Made by a program: the position numbers and the translations under genes. 64,000 nt of DNA from Marinoscillum sp964351885 (GTDB lineage Bacteria > Bacteroidota > Bacteroidia > Cytophagales > Cyclobacteriaceae): assembly GCA_964351885.1 (NCBI GenBank), contig CAYGPP010000001.1, positions 1 to 64,000 of the forward strand, in the 5' to 3' direction. Numbering within the stretch: the stretch's first letter is position 1; each line of letters starts with the position of its first letter. Under the pieces are notes generated by a model. It had not been told where the DNA came from and did no database searches. It was given only the letters and a program-made list of their open reading frames with translations. Below are positions 34,118-42,044 of the stretch, piece by piece.

Positions 34118-34569
34118 AAATCACACACACAATAGGTAGAATTGACAAAGTAGACCTGCCAGAGTTGGGAATTGAAAATGCCAAAGCGAAAATTGATACG
34201 GGCGCATATACCTCTTCGCTGCACTGCAACAAAATCAAAGTTGAGGACAGTAAATTGAGCTTTTTTATTCAATTGGAATATGACAATGGCACCATCCACA
34301 GAGATCGTTTTGAAACAAGCACTTTCAAAGTGAAAACTGTCAAAAGCTCCAACGGAATGACTGAGGATAGATATGTTATTAAAACCAAGATTGTGCTCTT
34401 CGGAAGACCTTATCTTACAGAGTTTTCTTTGACAGATCGCAGCAGCATGAAAAACCCAATCTTAATCGGGCGTAAGCTCTTGAACCAGAGATTTATGGTT
34501 GATGTATCGAAAAAAAACCTTTCTTTTAACCTCAAAAAATCAAATAATGAAATTGGCAATCCTCTCTAG
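34114..34569 (+). CDS. RimB-like retropepsin-type protease (PF05618)
   Basis: The protein has 151 residues and belongs to the family still labelled 'ATP-dependent zinc protease'. It has no zinc motif; instead an aspartic-protease DTGA triad sits in KIDTGAYTSSLHC (~residue 28), with PILIGRKLL near the end, consistent with a retropepsin-like fold. In Pseudomonas the homologue RimB works with the S6-modifying ligase RimK. Here rimK follows directly with a 23-base overlap, supporting the same partnership. Confidence 0.88.
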   Translation: MKITHTIGRIDKVDLPELGIENAKAKIDTGAYTSSLHCNKIKVEDSKLSFFIQLEYDNGTIHRDRFETSTFKVKTVKSSNGMTEDRYVIKTKIVLFGRPYLTEFSLTDRSSMKNPILIGRKLLNQRFMVDVSKKNLSFNLKKSNNEIGNPL

Positions 34570-35449
34570 AAAAAGAGATCTATACTCTACTGGTCGGCTA
34601 GTGGAAGCAGCAAAAGAAAGGGGTCATGAAGTTCGTGTAATTGATCACCTCAAGTGTGACATTATGATTGAACAGGACGCACTTGCGATGTACTATGAAG
34701 GAGAAAAACTGGAAGGTTTTGATGCGGTAATTCCAAGAATTGGAGCCTCTGTGACTTTTTATGGCACTGCAGTAATACGTCAGTTTGAGATGATGGATGT
34801 TTTCAGTGCAAATTCTTCAATTGCCATTACGCGCTCTAGAGATAAACTACGAAGCATGCAAATGTTTGCTGCTGCTGGGCTTGGATTGCCAAAAACTGCT
34901 TTCACTAATTACTCTAAAGAGGAAAAGCAAATCATTAAGAATCTCGGTGGTGCTCCTTTGATCATTAAGCTTTTGGAAGGCACACAAGGCCTTGGTGTTG
35001 TGCTTGCCGAAACCATTAAAGCTGCACAATCGGTAATCGAAGCTTTTCATGGCTTAAAAGCCCGAATACTCGTGCAGGAATTTATCAAGGAAGCAAAAGC
35101 TTCAGATATCAGGGCTTTTGTGGTCAATGGGGAAGTGGTCGGCGCAATGAAGCGTACAGGAAAAGAAGGAGAGTTCAGGTCTAATCTGCACCGTGGAGGA
35201 TCCGCCGAATTAATCAAGCTTAAGCGATCGGAAAAAGCCGCCGCGATCAAAGCCGCAGATGTGATGGGGCTCAAAGTAGCCGGTGTAGATATGCTCCAAT
35301 CCAGTCGGGGGCCACTAATCTTAGAAGTAAATAGCTCACCTGGGCTTGAAGGAATCGAAAAAGCCACAGATCAGAATATTGCAGGAAAAATCATTGAGTT
35401 TGTAGAGCTAAACTACCTTAACAAGCGAGGAAGAAAGAAAAACGCCTAA
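34547..35449 (+). CDS. rimK: RimK-type alpha-L-glutamate ligase
   Basis: The protein has 300 residues starting at the ATG at 34547 (MKLAILSRKRDLYSTGRLVE), the family N-terminus; an in-frame ATG 16 codons upstream is not conserved. The ATP-grasp core shows PLIIKLLEGTQGLGVVLAE, VQEFIKEAKASDIRAFVV and LEVNSSPGLEGIEKA. RimK adds glutamates to the C-terminus of ribosomal protein S6. It overlaps rimB by 23 bases and hemC as TAATG, so the three are translated from one message. Confidence 0.94.
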   Translation: MKLAILSRKRDLYSTGRLVEAAKERGHEVRVIDHLKCDIMIEQDALAMYYEGEKLEGFDAVIPRIGASVTFYGTAVIRQFEMMDVFSANSSIAITRSRDKLRSMQMFAAAGLGLPKTAFTNYSKEEKQIIKNLGGAPLIIKLLEGTQGLGVVLAETIKAAQSVIEAFHGLKARILVQEFIKEAKASDIRAFVVNGEVVGAMKRTGKEGEFRSNLHRGGSAELIKLKRSEKAAAIKAADVMGLKVAGVDMLQSSRGPLILEVNSSPGLEGIEKATDQNIAGKIIEFVELNYLNKRGRKKNA

Positions 35450-36363
35450 TGGAAACCATTCGAATAGGGACAAGAAAAAGTAAGCTGGCGCTCTGGCAAG
35501 CCAATCATGTTGCTAATCAATTACGGGAAGCTGGATTCAATACGGAATTAGTTCTCAAAGAAACCAAAGGAGATAAGATATTAGATGTTTCAATTGCCAA
35601 AATCGGTAGCAAAGGTGTTTTCACTGCGGAACTCGAAGAACAGCTTGCAAATGGACAAGTAGATATCGCCGTTCATAGTGCTAAAGACATGCAATCAAGA
35701 CTTCCAGAAGGTTTTGAGATCATCGCTTTTGGAGAACGGGAAAAAGTAAATGACGTGGTAGTTTCGGATCAAGAAATTGATCTGCAAAACCCCCTCACTG
35801 TTCTTGGAACCTCCTCTACACGGAGAGTGGCACTATTCAAACACTTCTACCCACATATCAAAACTGTAGAAGTAAGGGGGAACCTTCAGACAAGAATCGA
35901 GCGTATGCGCTCGGGGCTGTGCGATGGTTTAGTGTTGGCTTATGCTGGCGTTCATCGTATGGGATATAATGACTTAATAAAGGAAGAATTGTCTTTGGAA
36001 GAATTCATTCCGGCAGTAGGACAGGGAAGCTTAGCTATCGAATCTCATACTTCTCTTAACAAAACGAAAAGGGGAGCAATTCGCAAATGCTTAAATCATC
36101 CAGCGACTGAACTGCGTTTATTGACAGAGCGGGCTTTCCTTGCGGAAATGGAAGGTGGCTGTAGTATTCCTGTTTTTGGTCTAGCATATAATATCAAGGA
36201 TGGTATAAAATTGAAAGCAGGAATTGTGAGCCTGGATGGAATACAAAGAATTGTGAGGGAGCGGACAGGTACAGATCCGCAAGCACTTGGAATGGAATTG
36301 GCAAAGGAAATTTTGATAGCGGGAGGTGATAAAATCCTCACGCAGATTAGAAAACAGCTTTGA
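35449..36363 (+). CDS. hemC: Hydroxymethylbilane synthase
   Basis: The protein has 304 residues. It polymerises four porphobilinogens into hydroxymethylbilane using a covalently bound dipyrromethane cofactor. Visible: IRIGTRKSKLALWQA at the start, catalytic Asp ~80 (DIAVHSAKDMQ), LGTSSTRRVA, and cofactor Cys ~238 (EMEGGCSIPV). All key residues are present and length is normal. It is the last gene of the holB-rimB-rimK-hemC chain and is far from hemB (7.2-8.2 kb). Confidence 0.97.
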   Translation: METIRIGTRKSKLALWQANHVANQLREAGFNTELVLKETKGDKILDVSIAKIGSKGVFTAELEEQLANGQVDIAVHSAKDMQSRLPEGFEIIAFGEREKVNDVVVSDQEIDLQNPLTVLGTSSTRRVALFKHFYPHIKTVEVRGNLQTRIERMRSGLCDGLVLAYAGVHRMGYNDLIKEELSLEEFIPAVGQGSLAIESHTSLNKTKRGAIRKCLNHPATELRLLTERAFLAEMEGGCSIPVFGLAYNIKDGIKLKAGIVSLDGIQRIVRERTGTDPQALGMELAKEILIAGGDKILTQIRKQL

Positions 36364-36377
36364 TTCAGATAAATTTG
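36347..36377 (+). promoter_or_regulatory. Probable promoter of the cyclophilin gene
   Basis: TTAG (36347-36350, one mismatch to TTTG), 19 bases, then a perfect TAAATTTG (36370-36377). It lies 22 bases before the ATG at 36400, with the -33 box inside the end of hemC. Confidence 0.5.
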
Positions 36378-36399
36378 AAAAGGAAAAAACTTAATAACT

Positions 36400-37242
36400 A
36401 TGAAAAAGTCATTTGCACTTATTTTGGTCTTGCTTGTTTTTGTGTCTTGCGACAAAAACAAGGACTATATAATCACCATCCACACTGAGTTTGGTGATAT
36501 GAAAGCCATTCTATATGATGAAACACCATTGCATAAAAAAAACTTTCTGGAATTAGCGAAAGCTGGTCGGTATGACAGCACCACATGGCACAGAGTGATG
36601 AAAGATTTCATGGTACAAGGAGGAGACGTACAAACCAAAGAAGGAAGCAGGGAAACAAAAGCTGACCGTATTCCGGCTGAAATCATAGATGGATTTTACC
36701 ATACCAAGGGCACAATAGCTGCTGCAAGACAGCCAGATAATGTGAATCCAGATAAAATGTCTTCTAGTTCGCAATTCTATATTGTAGATGGCCGCACTTT
36801 TTCTGAATTAGAACTCACTACAGATCAAGTGAAACTTAATCAGTCAATTAGCACCATGCTAAAGGATGATAAATACGATAGCCTTAGAGTCCTATTTACT
36901 GAGCTTCAGAAAAAGCGCGACTTTGATGCAATGAACGAGCTTGCGCTTCAATCCAAGGGTTACGTGGAGGAAGAACTCCAAGTGGATCTCGATAAAAAAG
37001 ATCTTAATCCAGAAGTGGTCAATCGCTACAGCCAACAAGAAGGAGCCCCTCACCTTGATCAAGAATATACCATTTTTGGTCGCGTAGTAGAAGGTCTTGA
37101 TGTCATCGATAAGATCGCTGATGTACAAATAGGTCGAGCTAATAAGCCCGTGAAAAACACCTACCTAACCATTGAGGTTGAGCAAGTTTCTAAAAAAGAA
37201 ATAACGAAAAAATACGGGTATGAATACCCAACGGAAGAGTAA
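36400..37242 (+). CDS. Cyclophilin-type peptidyl-prolyl isomerase lipoprotein
   Basis: The protein has 280 residues. The signal ends in a lipobox VSC (~18), so it is lipidated and exported. Cyclophilin blocks: ITIHTEFGDMKAILYDETPL, WHRVMKDFMVQGGD, SSSSQFYIVDG and YTIFGRVVEGLDVIDKIA. An insertion of about 80 residues (~135-215) sits between the active-site strands, commonly seen in Bacteroidota relatives. It would catalyse prolyl isomerisation during envelope protein folding. The next gene starts 2 bases after its stop. Confidence 0.92.
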   Translation: MKKSFALILVLLVFVSCDKNKDYIITIHTEFGDMKAILYDETPLHKKNFLELAKAGRYDSTTWHRVMKDFMVQGGDVQTKEGSRETKADRIPAEIIDGFYHTKGTIAAARQPDNVNPDKMSSSSQFYIVDGRTFSELELTTDQVKLNQSISTMLKDDKYDSLRVLFTELQKKRDFDAMNELALQSKGYVEEELQVDLDKKDLNPEVVNRYSQQEGAPHLDQEYTIFGRVVEGLDVIDKIADVQIGRANKPVKNTYLTIEVEQVSKKEITKKYGYEYPTEE

Positions 37243-37244
37243 AA

Positions 37245-38147
37245 TTGAGAATATTAGTCACCGGAGCAAATGGACTTCTAGGACAAAAATTAGTTGAGCT
37301 TATTCCTCAACAAAAGGGTGTCCATCTGACCGCTACCGGGAGGGATCAAAACAGGAATGTCGAAGGAAGTTATACTTACCTGAGTGCTGACCTTACGGTC
37401 AACAACGATGTAGAGGAACTCATTCGATCCTGTAAGCCGACTCACATTATTCATTGTGCGGCTATGACACAAGTCGATGATTGTGAACGCAATCCTCAAG
37501 CTTGCAAAGCAATCAATGTGGAGGCCACTCGTTTGGTTCTCGAAAAGGCAAAGAACCTAGCCGTCCATTTCCTCTATGTTTCAACCGATTTTGTGTTTGA
37601 TGGTCTTTCTGGGCCATATTCGGAATCAGACGAACCAAATCCCTTAAGCATTTATGGGCAAAGTAAGTTGGAAGCAGAAGTGCTGGTTAGAAATAGCGGC
37701 TTGAAGTGGTCAATCGCTAGAACGGTATTGGTTTATGGTGTTTCGCGTGATATGACTCGCTCCAATATTGTGCTTTGGGCCAAGAAAAGCCTTGAGCAAA
37801 ATAAGCGCATCAAAGTGGTTACCGATCAGTGGAGAACGCCAACCTTGGTGGAAGATTTAGCGATTGGGTGTTTCTCCATTTCGGAGGGCGCACATGAAGG
37901 AATCTTTCATGTCTCAGGCGAAGAAGAGATGAGCCCATATGAATTAGTTCACAAAGTCGCTGAACATTTCGGGTTAGATAAATCGCTTATCGAACCAGTG
38001 GATGCGTCTATATTCAAGGAAGTAGCTAAACGCCCGCCAAGAACAGGTTTTGATATTTCAAAAGCAAAAGAAGTCTTGAGGTTTCAACCGAGATCTTTTA
38101 AAGAAGGGCTAGAGACAGTCGGAACGCAGCTTGAGGTGTTTGAGTGA
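37245..38147 (+). CDS. RmlD-like NAD(P)-dependent SDR reductase
   Basis: The protein has 300 residues. An extended short-chain dehydrogenase: cofactor loop VTGANGLLGQ at the N-terminus, catalytic YGQSK (~Tyr 141-Lys 145), and STDFVFDG with SEGAHEGIFHVSG typical of the dTDP-4-dehydrorhamnose reductase family. No other rhamnose genes are nearby, so the substrate is unknown. The start is TTG at 37245, 2 bases after the cyclophilin stop; it directly precedes the cofactor strand and no ATG is available. Confidence 0.88.
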   Translation: MRILVTGANGLLGQKLVELIPQQKGVHLTATGRDQNRNVEGSYTYLSADLTVNNDVEELIRSCKPTHIIHCAAMTQVDDCERNPQACKAINVEATRLVLEKAKNLAVHFLYVSTDFVFDGLSGPYSESDEPNPLSIYGQSKLEAEVLVRNSGLKWSIARTVLVYGVSRDMTRSNIVLWAKKSLEQNKRIKVVTDQWRTPTLVEDLAIGCFSISEGAHEGIFHVSGEEEMSPYELVHKVAEHFGLDKSLIEPVDASIFKEVAKRPPRTGFDISKAKEVLRFQPRSFKEGLETVGTQLEVFE

Positions 38148-38198
38148 TAGTCATGGTTGTCTGAATTTTACTAAATTGAAATGGCTAAATAATCCAAT

Positions 38199-38654
38199 AT
38201 GAAATCTCAATTTAGACTCACTTTCGCATTAATAATAATCTCAAGCACCACACTCCAAGCTCAAGAAACCATCGACAATTCTTGGCTCACTGGAACCTGG
38301 ACAGGTGAAGGCTTTGGAGGAACAATGGAAGAAATCTGGTCTGCTCCTGATGCTAATGGTACCATGATGGGCATGTTTCGTCATTTTAATGGAAATGGCA
38401 GCCTAAACTTCTATGAGTTCTGGGTTTTGGACAGTGCTGGGCTTAAACTAAAGCATTTCAACCCTGACATGACTGGCTGGGAAGAGAAGGGAGATTTCGT
38501 CACATTTGAGAAAGTGAGATTTCAAAAAGACAAAACTACTTTGAAAGGACTCACATACGAAAAAATCGGAGATGATGAAATGAAAATATCTCTCAGAATG
38601 AAATATGGGGATGAAGTCAAAATTGAGGTGTTTATGATGTCTCGTTCTAAATAA
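38199..38654 (+). CDS. DUF6265 secreted protein
   Basis: The protein has 151 residues. Signal peptide (~1-22, ending LQAQ), then the DUF6265 pattern: WLTGTWTGEGFGGTMEEIWS, MMGMFRHFNG and FYEFWVL. It probably forms a small lipocalin-like beta-barrel in the periplasm. Function unknown. Confidence 0.87.
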   Translation: MKSQFRLTFALIIISSTTLQAQETIDNSWLTGTWTGEGFGGTMEEIWSAPDANGTMMGMFRHFNGNGSLNFYEFWVLDSAGLKLKHFNPDMTGWEEKGDFVTFEKVRFQKDKTTLKGLTYEKIGDDEMKISLRMKYGDEVKIEVFMMSRSK

Positions 38655-38686
38655 GTCATTACATTTAGATAGACACAAACGAACAC

Positions 38687-39637
38687 GTGAAATATCTAAA
38701 ATTCAGCAATGGTGACGAAATGCCTATGATAGGGCTTGGTACCTCGGGAATTAAACCTGATGAGGCTGATAAGACTATTCGCTCTGCTATTGAAATAGGG
38801 TATCGCCATTTTGATTGCTCCCCCATCCACAAAAATCAAGAAGCCGTTGGTGAAGCAATTCAAGCTGTTATTGATGATGGGCTCGTTACTCGAGAAGAAC
38901 TTTGGATTACCTCTAAGCTTTGGAATGACATGCATCTATATAATGATGTAGAAGCTGCTTGTGAGTCCATTTTGGAGAAAATGCAGCTCGAGTACTTAGA
39001 TCTTTTCTTAATTCAATCTCCGGTGGCATTTGTTAAAGGGGTGGATTACCCCCAAAGCGAAGAAGACTATCTTGAAGATGGAGATGCCCCAATTGAAGAT
39101 ACCTGGACGGGTATGGAAGATTGTTTAGATGAAGGGCTTACAAAGCATATTGGCTTAAGTAATTTTAATATTGATAAGATCCAACGCGTATTGGACGATT
39201 GCATGATGAAGCCCGAATTGGTTCAGTGTGAATGGCATCCATACTTACCTCAGCAAACGCTCCACGATTATTGCAAGACCAACAAAATACTCATGTCTGG
39301 TTATGCATTGATGGGCTCACCAGGCAGAGGGGATATGTTCAGAAACTCTAACGAACCCTTGCTACTCTCTGAGCCCGCTATGGAGTCTATTGCCAAAAAA
39401 CATAATTGTTCAGTTGCTCAGGCCCTGATTGCATATTCTCTTAAGAGAAAAACTGCCGCTATTGTCAAGTCTTCAAATGCCGCGCATCAAAAGGAAATTT
39501 TTCAATCAATTGATTTTTCTGTAGATCGCGAAGATCTTCGCTCACTAATTGTATTATCCAAATTTCGCTACTACAAGGGCGATGAATATGTAACCAGTGG
39601 CTCCCCTTACAAACTGACGGACATCTGGGAATATTGA
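38687..39637 (+). CDS. Aldo/keto reductase family protein with altered catalytic tetrad
   Basis: The protein has 316 residues of AKR fold: FSNGDEMPMIGLGTSG, TSKLWND, GLSNFN and ECHPYL-like EWHPYL are all present. The usual tetrad Asp-Tyr-Lys-His reads Asp43, His48, Lys77, Gln110: the proton-donor Tyr is His (FDCSPIHKN) and the active-site His is Gln (LFLIQSPV). It may have lost normal reductase activity or changed chemistry. The start is GTG at 38687, matching the family N-terminus; the first ATG lies 11 codons in. It stands 32 bases after the DUF6265 gene. Confidence 0.9.
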   Translation: MKYLKFSNGDEMPMIGLGTSGIKPDEADKTIRSAIEIGYRHFDCSPIHKNQEAVGEAIQAVIDDGLVTREELWITSKLWNDMHLYNDVEAACESILEKMQLEYLDLFLIQSPVAFVKGVDYPQSEEDYLEDGDAPIEDTWTGMEDCLDEGLTKHIGLSNFNIDKIQRVLDDCMMKPELVQCEWHPYLPQQTLHDYCKTNKILMSGYALMGSPGRGDMFRNSNEPLLLSEPAMESIAKKHNCSVAQALIAYSLKRKTAAIVKSSNAAHQKEIFQSIDFSVDREDLRSLIVLSKFRYYKGDEYVTSGSPYKLTDIWEY

Positions 39638-39697
39638 TTTTCATGTGGGGGTAAATTGATTATTAGGTTTCTATATACTGAACATCAATTTTTTCTC

Positions 39698-42034
39698 ATG
39701 CGAACAACTAACATTTTTTTCTTCCTTGTTCTTTTGATTAGCTCCCTCTCGATAGCCGCACAATCAATACAAACCTTACGTGGAACAATCAAGGATGCAG
39801 ACTCTGAGTCTCCAATCGTTGGAGCAACAATACAAATATTGGATGAAGCACAAGTCATAGGTGGTATCACTGATATTTATGGTGATTTCAAAATCAGTGC
39901 TGTGCCTTTAGGTAGGAGGAGCATTTTAATTCGCTCAATTGGCTATGAAGAACAGGTCATTCCTAATGTTCTTTTTACTGCCGCAAAAGAGATCGTTCTT
40001 AACATAGGAATGCTAGAAAGTGTAGAAAGCCTTCAAGAAGTAGTTATCACAGCGACCAAAAACAATGGAGAAATACTCAACGAAATGGCGCTAATAAGCG
40101 CTAGATCATTTTCGGTCGAAGAAACACTCCGTTACGCTGGATCATTTAATGACCCAGCCAGAATGGTCTCTGGCTTTGCTGGCGTGTCGGCTAGTGCAGA
40201 AGGAGACAACTCCATAGTAGTGCGGGGTAATTCACCAAGAGGTATTCTTTGGAGGCTAGAGGGAATAGAAATTCCTAATCCAAATCACTTTGCCGATGAA
40301 GGATCTACTGGCGGGCCAATAAATGCGCTGAATAGTAATATGCTTGACAACTCTGAATTTTACTCCGGAGCATTTGCGCCAGAATTCGGAAATGCGCTTT
40401 CTGGAGTTTTTGATATTCGATTCAAAAAAGGTAACAACGAAAAAAGAGAATACACGGGATCAGCTAGCGTGCTTGGTGTGGATTTTACGGCCGAAGGCCC
40501 CTTTAAAGAAGGTTATCGCGGCTCCTATATAGCTAATTACAGATATAGCTCCTTACAGCTATTAGATGAATTAGGAATTGTGGACTTCAATGGTGTACCA
40601 AAATATCAAGATGCCTCCTTTAATGTCAATTTGCCAATCGGTTCCAATCAACAACTGTCCATTTTCGGGTTGGGAGGTATATCAGGAATCGTAGGAGAAG
40701 AATCTTTTGCAAATGGTGATCCCGGATATCGTGGAATATTCGATACCGACTTGGGTGTAATCGGACTTACTCACAGCTATTTCTTCAATGATCGTACATT
40801 TCTAAAAAACACAGTTTCCTTATCGGGAACTATGTTGAAAGCTCAGGATGAGTATATCAATGATGCAGGAGAGTTTTATACTTATTCCGTGGCTCAAAAT
40901 AATAAACGTACGCTCAGAGTACAATCTATATTCAATCACAAATGGAGCAGCAAAGACAAACTGGAGACTGGAATCATCACCTCCTTATACGATTTTGATC
41001 TCAATGCTCAAACCTTCAATGCCGAAATTACTAAGTTGGAAACAGTGCTTACTGATGAGGGGACTGCTGCAAGTCTGCAAACATTCATTAGCTGGAAACA
41101 TCGGTTTTCAGAGTCGGTCACCCTTATTTCTGGGTTACACAGTACCATTTTCAATTTTAATAATTCATATACTATTGAGCCAAGAATAGGACTTAAGTGG
41201 GAAATGACCTCTAAGCATTCATTCAATACAGGCTTGGGTTTTCATAGTAAAATCGGCAATCTATCCACTTATTTGGCAAATGTATCCGACGGAAACACCT
41301 TCAATCAGCCAAACCGAAACCTGAAACTTCCGAAGGCTGCCCATTATGTAGTGGGATACGATTTTCAGATTAACCCAAACACCCATTTTAAAGCGGAGCT
41401 TTACTATCAGCACCTCTATGATATTCCCATTGAGTCTTCTGATACGAGTACCTTTTCTTATCTAAATTCTTCGGAATCTTACATTACGAACGCATTGGTT
41501 AATAATGGAACCGGAAGAAATTACGGAATGGAACTAACACTCGAGCGTTCGTTTAATAATGGCCTATATTATATGAGCACATTCTCACTTTATAACTCAT
41601 TATACACGGGAGGTGACGGTGTTGAGCGATCTACAGCCTTCAATGGTAACTATATTTTCAACTTAATTGGGGGAAAAGAATTTAATTATGGTAAACCGAA
41701 TCGTAGAAAAGTGTTTTTCGTCAATACAAAAGTGAGTTTCCTGGGAGGTACACCTTATACGCCAATAGATCTTGCAGCTTCTCAAACGGCGAAAGCCACC
41801 ATATATCAGGATCAACCTTATTCACAGATAGGAGAAAATGTGTTTTTCATTAACCTTTCACTTGGGACCAGAAAGAATAAAGGACGGACAACACGTGAAT
41901 TCAAAATTGATTTCAATAACATAACCAACCAAAATGCTCTTGTAAATTTCTATTACAATATAGCCACAGAAGAACTGGAGAAAGGAACGCAACTCCCGAT
42001 GATCCCCAATATTGTTTATTCAATCAAATTCTAA
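39698..42034 (+). CDS. TonB-dependent receptor with carboxypeptidase-like N-domain
   Basis: The protein has 778 residues starting at the ATG at 39698, which gives a signal peptide ending SIAAQ; a TTG-initiated frame adds 14 residues. Domains: CarboxypepD_reg-like (~22-105, GTIKDADSESPIVGATIQIL), plug (~110-230, with SIVVRGNSPRGILWRLEG and GGPINALNSNMLDNSEFYSG), and an outer-membrane barrel to the end. It resembles orphan receptors without a SusD partner; the ligand is unknown. Confidence 0.9.
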   Translation: MRTTNIFFFLVLLISSLSIAAQSIQTLRGTIKDADSESPIVGATIQILDEAQVIGGITDIYGDFKISAVPLGRRSILIRSIGYEEQVIPNVLFTAAKEIVLNIGMLESVESLQEVVITATKNNGEILNEMALISARSFSVEETLRYAGSFNDPARMVSGFAGVSASAEGDNSIVVRGNSPRGILWRLEGIEIPNPNHFADEGSTGGPINALNSNMLDNSEFYSGAFAPEFGNALSGVFDIRFKKGNNEKREYTGSASVLGVDFTAEGPFKEGYRGSYIANYRYSSLQLLDELGIVDFNGVPKYQDASFNVNLPIGSNQQLSIFGLGGISGIVGEESFANGDPGYRGIFDTDLGVIGLTHSYFFNDRTFLKNTVSLSGTMLKAQDEYINDAGEFYTYSVAQNNKRTLRVQSIFNHKWSSKDKLETGIITSLYDFDLNAQTFNAEITKLETVLTDEGTAASLQTFISWKHRFSESVTLISGLHSTIFNFNNSYTIEPRIGLKWEMTSKHSFNTGLGFHSKIGNLSTYLANVSDGNTFNQPNRNLKLPKAAHYVVGYDFQINPNTHFKAELYYQHLYDIPIESSDTSTFSYLNSSESYITNALVNNGTGRNYGMELTLERSFNNGLYYMSTFSLYNSLYTGGDGVERSTAFNGNYIFNLIGGKEFNYGKPNRRKVFFVNTKVSFLGGTPYTPIDLAASQTAKATIYQDQPYSQIGENVFFINLSLGTRKNKGRTTREFKIDFNNITNQNALVNFYYNIATEELEKGTQLPMIPNIVYSIKF

Positions 42035-42044
42035 ACACAAAGTC

